Shown here piece after piece: positions 26,416 to 35,755 of a DNA stretch of 64,000 bases (positions within the stretch are counted from its first letter, which is position 1; each line of letters opens with the position of its first letter). This DNA comes from Hyalangium ruber (GTDB lineage: Bacteria; Myxococcota; Myxococcia; Myxococcales; Myxococcaceae): positions 124,001 to 188,000 of the forward strand of contig NZ_JAXIVS010000009.1 in the NCBI RefSeq assembly GCF_034259325.1, in the 5' to 3' direction. The notes under the pieces were generated by a model. It ran no database searches and was not told the DNA's origin. It saw only the letters and a program-made list of their open reading frames with translations. Both the position numbers and the translations under genes were made by a program.

Positions 26416-28464
26416 ATGCAGCCCTTCCCGGACTGGCGCCCCCACGCCCTCGATGGCGCGCTCCTCTGGTTCCACCGGAAGACGGGCACGAATCTCCGAC
26501 TGGATGGCCCGCACACCCGCCACCTGAAGCGCAGGGCGCCCCGGCTGGTGCTGTTCGGCATCACCAATGCCTGCAATCTCGCCTGCACCTTCTGCTCACG
26601 AGACCGGGAGGCCCGGAGCGAATGGACGGTGGATTCGGCCTTCGAGGTGTTGGAGGGCCTTTCCCGTGCGGGCACCCTCGAAGTTGCCTTCGGTGGAGGT
26701 GAGCCCCTGGCCTTCCGGGGCTTCGATGAGCTGGTTCGCCGGCTCGCAACCGAAACGCCGCTCGCGGTCCATTTCACCACCAACGGGACGCTGCTCTCCG
26801 AAGAGCGCCTGGCGCGGCTGTCTCCGTACCTTGGCGAGGTCCGCGTGTCGCTCTACGAGGACAATGACTGGGAAGGGTGCATCCAGCGCCTCGCCCACGC
26901 GGGGCAGCGGTTTGGCGCGAACCTCCTCGCCACGCCGGACCGGGTGTCCGAACTGCCGGCACAACTCCGGATGCTTCACCAGCGAGGCTGTCGCGATGCC
27001 GCCGTGTTGCGCTACGTCGGGAACGACCCGCGACTGCGGCTGAGCGCGGCGGACGAGGCCCGGCTCACGGCCGTGATCGCCGAGAGTCCCCTCCGCGCGC
27101 GGCTGTCCGTTTGTTTCGGCGATACCCTGGTGGAGGTTCCTCGGCTCTTTGGGGGCGACTGTGGCGCGGGTCTGGACTTCGTCACCCTCACCTCCGACCG
27201 GCGGCTGAAGGCCTGCTCCTTCCATGGCTCGGGCTTTCAGGTCTCTTCCGCGGAGGAGGTGCTCGCGGCGTGGACCGGGCGGCGGGAGCGGCTGTCGGCT
27301 CCTTCGCCACTGCAGGGCTGTGCGCGGGCGAGCACCCCGCGGGCGGAGTCGCTTCCCGAGGGTGTCCGCATCTGGCGCGGCTTCTCGGGAAACAACAGCG
27401 GGGATTGCGTGCTGGTGGGCCGCTTCGAGACCTCCGAGGAGGCCAGCACTTATATCGATGCGCTCCTTCCCGACTGGAAGCCCGGAAGTCTCTACCCGGA
27501 GCGCTGGAAGGAACTGCTGGCCGCGGAGGGCATTTCGGCGGGGGAGGGCGAGTACTCGCCGGAGGTGATGACGTCCATTGGCAGCACCGTCCTGCTCCAT
27601 ACGGACATGACACTGGGGGACGACTTCCCTTCGCTGCGGGCACTGCTGTGGAAGCGAAAGGGGCGCGCGGTCCACTCCGAGATTCACGGACACGACCCGC
27701 TGGCGCTGGCCATCGGGTTCGGCGCGAAAGAGGGGCGCGCGCTCGGCGAGCTGGAGCAGGCGCTGAGCCAGGAGCAGTTCGAGCCCTTCGTTCGTCACGC
27801 GAATCAGCTGTATGGACTCGTCTCTTTCGGGGGGACCCCGCGCGGTGCCGAGTCCCTGGAGGTCCGAGTCGAGAGGCTCAAGGCCATCGCTCGGGAGTGT
27901 GGCGCGGTCGTCTCGGCGGAACTGGTGAGGGTTCCCGAGGAGCAACGGCTCGAGCGGCACCTGGCGTCCCGCGTCCCCAAGGCCGGTCGGGAGCGCATGT
28001 GGGCCCGATTCGAGTCGGCACAGGCCGCCTCCCGCTACGCGCGTGACCTCAGTGGCACGTTCACCGTTGCTGGCCCGCATGTCCTGTTCGAGGAGGACCA
28101 CTTTGGGCCACGGCTGGGATTTCTCGCCCAGCGTCAGGGTGGCACGGCGCAGGTGCTCACCAGCAAGCGTGTCCTCGTGACGGGCAGCTTCTCTGAGACA
28201 CAGGCCGGGCCGCCCGACATCGTTCCGCACCTGCGTCCGTACCTGACGCCAGACGACCGACTCGAGGTCGGCCAGCAGGCGCGGTGGATCTCCGTGGAGG
28301 TCAACACCCTGGAGCCAGGGCGTGTGTTGAAGGCGCTCATCGAGCTGGAGGCGCTCCTGGGAGCGCGGGCCTGGGTCCGGGTGCAGCCGGACAATCCACT
28401 GGCGGAGGCGCTGCACCGTATCCGCAGGGACCTGGCGTCCCGTGCGGGTGGCTCGTCGCCCTGA
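26416..28464 (+). CDS. Radical SAM protein with long repeated C-terminal extension
   Basis: The protein has 682 residues. The radical SAM cluster C53-x3-C57-x2-C60 lies in TNACNLACTFC, followed by AFGGGEPLAF and HFTTNGTLL. The core ends around 285 with GDCGAGLDFVTLTSDRRLKACSFHG, a SPASM-like Cys region that may bind an auxiliary cluster. About 380 further residues are unlike standard radical SAM proteins and contain two related blocks: RFETSEEASTYIDALL at about 336 and RFESAQAASRYARDLS at about 531. No precursor peptide gene was recognised nearby, so a RiPP-maturase role is only a possibility. It follows the atypical SDR closely. Confidence 0.85.
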   Translation: MQPFPDWRPHALDGALLWFHRKTGTNLRLDGPHTRHLKRRAPRLVLFGITNACNLACTFCSRDREARSEWTVDSAFEVLEGLSRAGTLEVAFGGGEPLAFRGFDELVRRLATETPLAVHFTTNGTLLSEERLARLSPYLGEVRVSLYEDNDWEGCIQRLAHAGQRFGANLLATPDRVSELPAQLRMLHQRGCRDAAVLRYVGNDPRLRLSAADEARLTAVIAESPLRARLSVCFGDTLVEVPRLFGGDCGAGLDFVTLTSDRRLKACSFHGSGFQVSSAEEVLAAWTGRRERLSAPSPLQGCARASTPRAESLPEGVRIWRGFSGNNSGDCVLVGRFETSEEASTYIDALLPDWKPGSLYPERWKELLAAEGISAGEGEYSPEVMTSIGSTVLLHTDMTLGDDFPSLRALLWKRKGRAVHSEIHGHDPLALAIGFGAKEGRALGELEQALSQEQFEPFVRHANQLYGLVSFGGTPRGAESLEVRVERLKAIARECGAVVSAELVRVPEEQRLERHLASRVPKAGRERMWARFESAQAASRYARDLSGTFTVAGPHVLFEEDHFGPRLGFLAQRQGGTAQVLTSKRVLVTGSFSETQAGPPDIVPHLRPYLTPDDRLEVGQQARWISVEVNTLEPGRVLKALIELEALLGARAWVRVQPDNPLAEALHRIRRDLASRAGGSSP

Positions 28465-28488
28465 GTCGTACGCGCTTCCGGGCGTACT

Positions 28489-30156
28489 TCAGGCCGCCGC
28501 GGGGCGGGACACCTCGAGGATGCCGAAGCCGTTGCCGCCGTAGAAGGTGGCGAGCTGCTGGGCGCTCACGGTGAGGGTGCCGCCGCGCACCAGCGGATCC
28601 CCGACGAGGTACTGGCCCTCGGGCGTCTTGCCGAGCACGGTGATGAAGTGGCCGCCCGGGTCGCGCCCGTTGAGGTAGTTGCCGACTTCGAGCTGGCTGG
28701 AGCCCCAGGCGCTCCAGGCGCCGTAGCCGCCGAGGATGACCGGGTTGCCGCGCGCGAGCGCCTGATCCACCGCGCTCACCACCGGACCAGACAGCGTCGT
28801 CGTCCGCGCCCCGAGCGCCCGCAGGCCCTGGGCGAGCTGCGAGGTGCCCATGCGCGTGGAGTACGTGCTGTCGTAGCCGAGCACCGCGTCGCGCACTCGG
28901 TCGATGGAGGAGGAGGCCGTCTGCGCCGTGGCCGGAGTCATCAGCCCCAGCGCCGCCAGCGCCATCACCCCGGAGGTCGGGCCACAGTCATTGAATCCGT
29001 AGGGGTTGCCTCCGCTGTTGGAGGCAGTGGGGCCCCACTGGGTGAGGAAGAAGCGGTTGGCCTCCTGGAGCGTGGTGGGCAGGCCCGCGCCTGCGGGGGG
29101 CGAGGTGGGCGTGCTGGGCACGGTCGGAGTCTGGCCGCCCGGGAAGAGCGTCTGCACGTGGCTGCGGATGAGCTGCTCGTACTGCTGGCCGCGCCAGTCG
29201 TTCATGCCTCCCGGGCCTCGGTGCCACGCGCGCGCCGCGGCGTGCGGGCCGCCGTAGGCCCGCGAGAAGTCGGCCAGCTTCTTGGCGGCGAACTCCAGCT
29301 GCCACTCGGGCGGGATGCTCACCGCGTTGGCGCCGCGCCCGGCGTAGAAGTTCTGCTGGCCCGGCTGCGTGGTGCGCACCCACGCCTCGAACTCTCCCAG
29401 CAGGCCGTTGTCGTCGTAGCCCAGCAGGCCATGGCCCGTGCCATCCAGGTGGACGATGTGGTTCTTGAAGCTCGACTCCTGGAAGACCATGCCGGCCAGG
29501 ATCTTCGGATCAAAGCCGTACTGGGTGCCGTAGCGCTCGATCGTCGGCCACAGCTCCTGGAGCGTGAACGTGTGGTTGGGCGCGTTGGAGAGCGGCCCCG
29601 TGCTGGGCGTGCCCGGCGTCGTCGGCGTCGTGGGTGGAGTCGGCGCCGAGGTGCCGCCCGGCAGGGTGAGCGTCTGGCCCACGTAGATGCGGTCGGGGTT
29701 GGACAGCCCGTTGGTGCGCATCAGCGCATCCACCGTGGTGCCGAAGCGCTGGGCGATGCCCGAGAGCGTGTCTCCGGCGCGCACCGTGTACGTGGAAGGC
29801 GTGCTCGGAGGCGGGGTGGGCGTCGTCGGCGTGCCGCTCGGGATGCTGAGCTGCTGGCCCACGTAGATGCGGTCGGGGTTGGTGATGCTGTTGGCCCGAG
29901 AGAGCGCGTCCACCGTGGTGCCGAAGCGCTGGGCAATGCCCGAGAGCGTGTCTCCCGCGCGCACCGTGTAGACCGTGCCCGTGGCCTGGAACGCGTCAAC
30001 GCGTGCCGTGGAACGCGTACCAATTGATTGGGATGCTTCGAAGCCGTCCGCGGGCAGGCTGCTCCGGGAGGCGAGGGGAGCAGTCGCGGCGGCAGTCGAA
30101 ATGGGCGAGTTAACCTTCTGGAAAGACTTGGGAATCTCGTTCGTGGCGATACGCAT
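28489..30156 (-). CDS. LysM-lytic-like-C39-type peptidase multidomain protein
   Basis: The protein has 555 residues. A Ser/Ala-rich leader with DGFE replaces a Sec signal. Two near-identical LysM domains (YTVRAGDTLSGIAQRFGTTVDAL, each ending NPDRIYVGQ) precede a Pro/Thr linker. Next comes a lysozyme/transglycosylase-like domain (about 195-345: FDPKILAGMVFQESSFK, HGLLGYDDNG, then AARAWHRGPGG). The C-terminal 180 residues resemble a C39-type papain-fold peptidase with FNDCGPTSG, GGHFITVLG and VGDPL, giving a Cys-His pair. It probably binds and remodels peptidoglycan or cleaves peptides outside the cell. Confidence 0.85.
   Translation of the reverse strand: MRIATNEIPKSFQKVNSPISTAAATAPLASRSSLPADGFEASQSIGTRSTARVDAFQATGTVYTVRAGDTLSGIAQRFGTTVDALSRANSITNPDRIYVGQQLSIPSGTPTTPTPPPSTPSTYTVRAGDTLSGIAQRFGTTVDALMRTNGLSNPDRIYVGQTLTLPGGTSAPTPPTTPTTPGTPSTGPLSNAPNHTFTLQELWPTIERYGTQYGFDPKILAGMVFQESSFKNHIVHLDGTGHGLLGYDDNGLLGEFEAWVRTTQPGQQNFYAGRGANAVSIPPEWQLEFAAKKLADFSRAYGGPHAAARAWHRGPGGMNDWRGQQYEQLIRSHVQTLFPGGQTPTVPSTPTSPPAGAGLPTTLQEANRFFLTQWGPTASNSGGNPYGFNDCGPTSGVMALAALGLMTPATAQTASSSIDRVRDAVLGYDSTYSTRMGTSQLAQGLRALGARTTTLSGPVVSAVDQALARGNPVILGGYGAWSAWGSSQLEVGNYLNGRDPGGHFITVLGKTPEGQYLVGDPLVRGGTLTVSAQQLATFYGGNGFGILEVSRPAAA
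29674..29791. repeat. Direct repeat, LysM copy 2
   Basis: Partner of 29854-29971 at a 180-bp offset, encoding the second LysM. The two share long identical stretches such as CACGTAGATGCGGTCGGGGT, so the array could expand or contract by recombination. Confidence 0.8.
29854..29971. repeat. Direct repeat, LysM copy 1
   Basis: Partner of 29674-29791; see that entry. This copy encodes the first LysM domain and differs mainly in the SRANSITNPDR segment. Confidence 0.8.
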
Positions 30157-30255
30157 GATGGGCTCTCGGGAGGGCTGTGGAAGCGTGCGGCTTACACAGC
30201 AGTTCTCGGGCCTAATCCGGCGGAGTTTCCGAAAAAGATTTCGCGCTAAATTTTT

Positions 30256-30993
30256 CTAGAGCTTCTTCGTGGCCTTCTTGTTCGCCACCGGCGCCTTCTG
30301 AGCCGCCACGGGCCGGTCCACCTTGAGCAGCTCCAGGTCCGTGGAGTCCCCGGTGGACACCTTGATGATGCCCACCCCGGGCGCGAACCAGATGAAGCTG
30401 TCGATCTGCCGACCCTTCGCCCCCGGGCGGCTGGCCCGCGCCGTGGTCGTGTTCTTCACCTTCACCGCCTTGAAGGTGCCCGCGCCGACCGTCACTTCTT
30501 CCTCCCCGACGACGGTGGCCTCCTTGTCGAAGGTCGTGGCGATCACCATGCCCGGCATCTTCGCCGACTCGGGCGGCTGCATCTTCACCGACAGCGAATT
30601 GCGCCACACCGAGCCCGGCACCATGTTCACCGACGGTGGGACGACCACCCCCTCGGAGGAAACCACCTCCACCTGCATCCCCGAGGCCGACAGCAGCGTG
30701 CCCTCCAGGCCGCCAAGCCCCGTGCGCACGCCCTCCGAGGTACAGAAGGCCTCGGTTTCGCCGCGCTTTCCCTTGAGTTCCACCGCCAGGAGTCCCTTCA
30801 CCCCCTCCGGCACGGCGGTCACTCCCTGGGTCGAAAGCGTCAGCTCCGAAGATCGACCCGCCCGGTAGGTCAGCTTCAGCCCGTTCTCCAGCGGGAAGTA
30901 CGGGTTGGGGCAGGGGGCCTCGGCCACGGCCATGTCAGACCGCTGAGGTAGTGGTTCCGGGCTCGCCCCGAGGAGGAGCGAGAGGGCTAGCAA
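30256..30993 (-). CDS. Exported hypothetical protein (TapB/DUF3108-like)
   Basis: The protein has 245 residues from a TTG at 30993; an in-frame stop lies just upstream and GGAGG is about 15 nt before the start, so the site is slightly weak. The hydrophobic N-terminus (MLALSLLLGASPEP) looks like an export signal. The body is beta-rich with PYFPLENGLKLTYRAGRSSE, YFAPGVGIIKVS and a Lys-rich tail KKATKKL. The PLENG...W/Y start is common to DUF3108/TapB-type outer-membrane-associated proteins. Function unknown. It is divergent from smc across 246 bp in which I see no further gene. Confidence 0.65.
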   Translation of the reverse strand: MLALSLLLGASPEPLPQRSDMAVAEAPCPNPYFPLENGLKLTYRAGRSSELTLSTQGVTAVPEGVKGLLAVELKGKRGETEAFCTSEGVRTGLGGLEGTLLSASGMQVEVVSSEGVVVPPSVNMVPGSVWRNSLSVKMQPPESAKMPGMVIATTFDKEATVVGEEEVTVGAGTFKAVKVKNTTTARASRPGAKGRQIDSFIWFAPGVGIIKVSTGDSTDLELLKVDRPVAAQKAPVANKKATKKL

Positions 30994-31239
30994 GGGCTGG
31001 TACGTAGGACGCCTCCAGAAGGATCACCGGGAAGGTAGGGTGCGTCTCTCACTTTTCAACCCCTTACCGTTCACCGGCGACGGTACAGGGCGTCATCCGA
31101 AATGTAGGGTCACACGTTGCATGGTCACGCTTGATCCCCTCATACTCGGCTGGTACAGCTGACCACACGCGGAGGCCGATTTTTCGGCCCTGGAGCGATT
31201 TCCACACCCGCGCACCACGCCGCACAGGAGCACCGCTGG

Positions 31240-34200
31240 ATGCGTATCAAGCGCCTGGACATCACTGGCTTCAAGTCATTCATGGAGCGCAGCGTCTTCA
31301 GCTTCGGCGAAGGCGTCACCGGCATCGTCGGCCCCAACGGCTGTGGCAAGTCCAACGTGGTGGACGCCATCCGCTGGGCCATGGGCGAGCAGAGCGCCAA
31401 GAACCTGCGCGGCCGCGGCATGGAGGACGTCATCTTCAACGGCTCGGAGTCCAAGCCGCCGCTGTCCATGGCCGAGGTGTCGCTCACCTTCGCCATGGAG
31501 GAGACGGACGGGCTGGCTCCGCAGTACCAGGGCCTGCCGGAGATCACCGTCACCCGCCGCCTGTTCCGTAACGGCGAGTCCGAGTACCTCATCAACAAGA
31601 CGACGTGCCGGCTTCTCGACATCACCGAGCTGCTGCTGGGCACGGGCGTCGGCACCAAGGCCTACTCCATCATCGAGCAGGGCCGCGTGGGTCTGATCGT
31701 CTCCAGCAAGCCGGAGGACCGCCGGTCGATCATCGAAGAGGCGGCCGGCGTCACCAAGTACAAGGCCCGGCGCAAGGCGGCCGAGCGCAAGATGGAGGCC
31801 ACCGAGGCCAACCTGCTGCGCGTCACGGACATCACCAACGAGCTGGAGAAGCGGCTCGACACGCTGTCGCGCCAGGCGAAGAAGGCCGAGAAGTACAAGA
31901 AGCTCAAGGCGCGCATGCGGGACATCGATCTGCACGCCGCCAGCCACCGCTACCTGGAGCTGCAGGCCGAGAAGAAGGTGCTCGGGATGCGGCTGGAGAG
32001 CCTGGGCTCCGAGGAGCGCGAGAACCTGGACCGGGTGCGCGAGCTGGAGGAGGCCATCACCCGGCGCCGCGCGGAGCTGGAGGCGGAGGCCGAGGCCCTG
32101 CAGAAGCTCGCCAGCGAGGTCCACGCGCTGGAGCGCGCGGTGCAGCGCGATGACCAGGACCTGGCCTACTGGCGCAAGGATCTGGAGGAGACGAGCGCCC
32201 GCGTGGCCCAGGCCGAGGGCGAGCTGAGCCCGCTGCTGGCCCGGCAGGCCGAGATGGCCGAGACCATGGCGGCGCGCGAGGCGGAGCTGACGGGCATCGC
32301 CGGGGCGTGGAAGGAGGACGAGGTCGCCATGCAGGTGGCGCAGGAGGAGCTGCGCCGGGTGACGCACCTGCAGACGGAGGTGGCGCTGCGCCTGGAGCAG
32401 GAGCGCGCGGGGCTGGTGGCCGTGGCGGCGCGCCTGGCCAACCACGAGTCCAACCTGGTGAACCTCGCCCGCCAGCGCACGGATCTGGAGGCCCGCCGCG
32501 AGAAGCTGCGCGTGGAGACGGAAGGGCTGCGCGCGCAGGAGCAGGCGCTGGATGGGGCGCGCACCCAGGTGCTCCAGATGGTGGAGGAGAGCCGCCACAA
32601 CGCGATCGAGCTGGCCGCGCGCAAGACGCAGGAGGAGGAGGCGCTGGCGAGCACCCGCGCCGCCTTCGCCGAGAGCGAGATCCAGGTCATCAGCCTTCGC
32701 GAGGAGCTGGCCGACAAGCGCAGCCGGCTATCCTCGCTGGAGGAGCTGCAGAAGAACTACGAGGGCTTCGACCGCGGTGTGCGCGCGGTGATGGTGCGCG
32801 CCGGGCAGCAGTTCCGCGAGCAGGGCATCTTCGGCCTGGTGGCGGATGTGCTCACCGCGCCGCCGCGCTTCGAGCGCGCGGTGGAGGCGGCGCTGGGCGA
32901 GCGGCTGCAGCACGTCATCGTCGAGAGCCGGGAGAAGGGCTTCGAGCTGGTGGACTACCTGAAGTCCGCCTCCGAGGGCCGGGGCAGCTTCCTGCCCGTG
33001 CCCCTGGACGAGGCGCAGGCGCCCCTGGTGGAGCCGGACTACAGCCGGCCCGGGGTGCTCGGCAGCGCCTTCGCGGAGGTGAAGTACGAGGAGGTGCTGC
33101 GGCCGGTGGTTCGGCTGCTGCTCGGGGACGTCGTCATCGTCCAGGACATGGCCTCTGCGCGCGCGTACGCGGCGGCGGGGGGCCCGGTGTGTACCCTCGT
33201 CACGCTGGAGGGCGAGGTGGTGCGGGCGGATGGCACCCTCACCGGCGGTGAGCGCGAGGGCGCGGCAGTGGGCGCGCTGCAGAAGAAGCGCGAGATCGCT
33301 GAGCTGGCCTCCGAGGTGGCCCGGGTGGAGGAGCGCTACAACGAGATCCTCACCCGGCACTACACGCTCCAGAAGCAGATGGGGCAGACGGAGACGGTGC
33401 TCAAGGGGCTGGCGAAGAACCAGCACGCCGAAGAGCTGAACCTCGCCAGCCAGGAGAAGGACCTGCACAAGGCCAGCGAGGACCTGGCACGGGTGCGCGA
33501 GCGGCTGGCCACGTTGGACCAGGAGGAAGGGCAGCTGGCGCACTCCCACGGGGCGCTGGTGCATGAGGAGGAGAACAGCCGAGGCGAGGTGGCCCACGGA
33601 CAGGCGGACCGCGAGGGGCGCGAGGAGCGCGTGCGGCAGCTCTCCGGGGAGATGGAGAACCTCAAGCAGCGGGCGGAGACGGCGTCCTCGGACCTGATGG
33701 GGCTGCGCATCAAGGTGGCCGCGGGCAGCGAGCGCGGCGAGGCGGCTCGCAAGGAGCTGGAGAGCTTGCTCACCCAGAAGCGGGAGATGGAAGACCGCGT
33801 CCACCGCCTGCGGGTGGTGGTGGGGGAGGGCACCGCGCGCACGGACGAGCTCAAGCACCGCATCGAGGAGACGGACGGGGGCCGCTCGAAGCGGGCCGAG
33901 GAGCACCGCCTGGCCGCCGAGACGCTCGAGGGGCGCCGCACCACCCACGCCGCCGTCTCGGCCGAGGTGCGCGAGCAGGACACCCAGTTCCGCGAGCTGC
34001 GCGGCCGGGTGGACGAGCTGATGCAGGGCCTGTCGCAGATCTCCCTCAAGGAGCGGGAGATCGCCCTGGAGGTGGAGCACCTGTCGGCCGGCATCCGCGA
34101 GCGGCACCAGGTGGAGCTGGAGCTGGAGCTGCACCGCTACCACCTGCTGGCGCCGCTGCCTCCCGAGGCCGAGGCCGAGCTGAAGGACCTGCGCTCCCAG

Positions 34201-34839
34201 GTGGAGAAGATGGGGGAGATCAACCTCACCGCCATCGACGAGCACGCGGAGCTGTCCAAGCGCTACGACTTCCTGGCGGCGCAGAAGAAGGACCTGACGG
34301 CCTCGCTGGAGCAGCTCAAGGAGGCCATCACCCGCATCGATGCGACGAGCCGCGAGCGGTTCAAGCAGACCTTCGACGTGGTGAACGAGAAGTTCCAGGC
34401 GGTGTTCCCGCGGCTGTTCGGCGGCGGGCGGGCCAGCCTGGTGCTCACCAACGAGGGGCCGGGCGCCGAGCCGGGCGTGGAGATCGTCGCCCAGCCGCCG
34501 GGCAAGAAGCTGCAGAGCGTGAACCTGCTGTCCGGTGGCGAGAAGGCGCTGACGGCCGTGGCGCTCATCTTCGGCATCTTCCTCATCAAGCCGACGCCCT
34601 TCTGCCTCCTGGACGAGGTCGACGCGCCGCTGGATGAGGGCAACGTGGGCCGCTACAACGACATGGTGAAGGAGATGAGCAGCCAGTCGCAGTTCATCCT
34701 CATCACCCACAACAAGCGGACCATGGAAGTGGCCGACACGCTCTACGGCGTGACCATGGAGGAGCCGGGCATCTCCAAGCTGGTGAGCGTGAAGCTGCGC
34801 GAGGCCAAGGCCGCCAACGACAACATCTCGGCGGCCTGA
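31240..34839 (+). CDS. smc: Chromosome segregation ATPase SMC
   Basis: This 1199-residue condensin subunit has the complete SMC plan: Walker A GPNGCGKSN at 31-39, coiled coil from about 170 to 500, a hinge at about 510-680 (GFDRGVRAVM, FGLVADVL, VRADGTLTGG), and a return coiled coil. The C-terminal head has the signature LLSGGEKALTAVAL near 1095 and Walker B FCLLDEVDAPLDEGN near 1121-1135. Length is as expected. It compacts and orients chromosomes with ScpA/ScpB, neither of which is in the window. Antisense reading frames within it are composition artefacts. Confidence 0.97.
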   Translation: MRIKRLDITGFKSFMERSVFSFGEGVTGIVGPNGCGKSNVVDAIRWAMGEQSAKNLRGRGMEDVIFNGSESKPPLSMAEVSLTFAMEETDGLAPQYQGLPEITVTRRLFRNGESEYLINKTTCRLLDITELLLGTGVGTKAYSIIEQGRVGLIVSSKPEDRRSIIEEAAGVTKYKARRKAAERKMEATEANLLRVTDITNELEKRLDTLSRQAKKAEKYKKLKARMRDIDLHAASHRYLELQAEKKVLGMRLESLGSEERENLDRVRELEEAITRRRAELEAEAEALQKLASEVHALERAVQRDDQDLAYWRKDLEETSARVAQAEGELSPLLARQAEMAETMAAREAELTGIAGAWKEDEVAMQVAQEELRRVTHLQTEVALRLEQERAGLVAVAARLANHESNLVNLARQRTDLEARREKLRVETEGLRAQEQALDGARTQVLQMVEESRHNAIELAARKTQEEEALASTRAAFAESEIQVISLREELADKRSRLSSLEELQKNYEGFDRGVRAVMVRAGQQFREQGIFGLVADVLTAPPRFERAVEAALGERLQHVIVESREKGFELVDYLKSASEGRGSFLPVPLDEAQAPLVEPDYSRPGVLGSAFAEVKYEEVLRPVVRLLLGDVVIVQDMASARAYAAAGGPVCTLVTLEGEVVRADGTLTGGEREGAAVGALQKKREIAELASEVARVEERYNEILTRHYTLQKQMGQTETVLKGLAKNQHAEELNLASQEKDLHKASEDLARVRERLATLDQEEGQLAHSHGALVHEEENSRGEVAHGQADREGREERVRQLSGEMENLKQRAETASSDLMGLRIKVAAGSERGEAARKELESLLTQKREMEDRVHRLRVVVGEGTARTDELKHRIEETDGGRSKRAEEHRLAAETLEGRRTTHAAVSAEVREQDTQFRELRGRVDELMQGLSQISLKEREIALEVEHLSAGIRERHQVELELELHRYHLLAPLPPEAEAELKDLRSQVEKMGEINLTAIDEHAELSKRYDFLAAQKKDLTASLEQLKEAITRIDATSRERFKQTFDVVNEKFQAVFPRLFGGGRASLVLTNEGPGAEPGVEIVAQPPGKKLQSVNLLSGGEKALTAVALIFGIFLIKPTPFCLLDEVDAPLDEGNVGRYNDMVKEMSSQSQFILITHNKRTMEVADTLYGVTMEEPGISKLVSVKLREAKAANDNISAA

Positions 34840-34846
34840 GTCACGG

Positions 34847-35638
34847 CTACACGGAGAGGAGCTCCAGCGCGAGTCGGTGGTAGGCCTCGCGCTGGGCCAG
34901 CCCGTTGAAGCCCCCGTTGATGCGGCGGGTGATTTCCCGGAAGTCGCCCGCGTCCGCGAGCGCGTTGAGCCCCCGGCCCTTCCAGTACCAGCCCGCCACG
35001 CGGAAGCCGATGTCCAGGTCCGCGGCGCGGGTAGGATTGCCCTCCAGGTCGATGCCCAGCGCCCGACCGGCGGTCCGGTAGTTGGATCGGCCCGTGAGCT
35101 GGATCGGGCCCCGGCCCTTGTAGCGAGGGCCATCCCCCGGCTCGGTGTTGCCCAGGTCCTTGCGTCCCTCGTACGCCTCTCCGGAGGCGATCTCCTCGAA
35201 GAAGCGCAGCTCGCCGCTCTCGTGGGCCAGCTGCGCGAGGAAGGCCGCCTGGCGCTGAGGGGTGGTGATGTCCGCCTCGGCCATCGCGGCGTTGAGGTGG
35301 GGCAGGCACGCGGCGGCACGGCTGTCCGACAGCCTGGGCATGAGGTCCTGAAGCTGTTGCAGGGAGATGCCCCCGCCCGTGGCGGCCGTGGGCGGCTCGG
35401 CCTGGACTCCGAGCGCCGCCCAGGTCCGAGGGCCCACCGCGCCGTCCACGGTGAGGCCGTGGGCCCGCTGGAAGTCCCGGACCGCCGCCTCGGTCCTCGC
35501 GCCGAATTGGCCATCCGCCGCGCCGGGAGCGAAGCCCGCCGCCGCGAGCCTGCGTTGGAGCTCGGCGACCTCCGGGCCGCGCGAGTTCAGGCTCAGGGTG
35601 CTGGAGGCGAGCGAAGGGTGGAGCGAGGGCGAGGGCAT
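34847..35638 (-). CDS. GH19-type chitinase/endolysin with peptidoglycan-binding domain
   Basis: The protein has 263 residues from an ATG at 35638 with GGAGG six bases upstream. Residues 19-76 form a PG_binding_1 domain (GPEVAELQRRLAAAGF, GPRTWAALG). The catalytic part (about 91-263) is of the glycoside hydrolase 19 lysozyme-like type: AHESGEL with Glu140, a second acid near Glu148-149, and YKGRGPIQLTGRSNY at 173-187. It would cleave chitin or peptidoglycan glycan strands. There is no Sec signal peptide, so export depends on another route or lysis. It is convergent with smc. Confidence 0.88.
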   Translation of the reverse strand: MPSPSLHPSLASSTLSLNSRGPEVAELQRRLAAAGFAPGAADGQFGARTEAAVRDFQRAHGLTVDGAVGPRTWAALGVQAEPPTAATGGGISLQQLQDLMPRLSDSRAAACLPHLNAAMAEADITTPQRQAAFLAQLAHESGELRFFEEIASGEAYEGRKDLGNTEPGDGPRYKGRGPIQLTGRSNYRTAGRALGIDLEGNPTRAADLDIGFRVAGWYWKGRGLNALADAGDFREITRRINGGFNGLAQREAYHRLALELLSV

Positions 35639-35755
35639 GGAAACCTCCGGGTGCGTACGCCTCAAGGTGGAGCGGGCTCGCCGGACTTGTGAGAAGCCCC
35701 CCGGTGCGAGCGCTCCCTGCTCTCCCGCCTGCCTCTCCTCAGCCCCGCGCGGCGC

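Noticed and set aside
26416-28464. RiPP maturase with adjacent precursor peptide
   Set aside because: No short gene with ribosome site and leader/core pattern was found beside the radical SAM gene, so a RiPP cluster cannot be claimed.
32728-35514. A long - strand open frame opposite smc
   Set aside because: It is antisense to clearly conserved SMC sequence and dominated by Arg, His and Leu with no domain.
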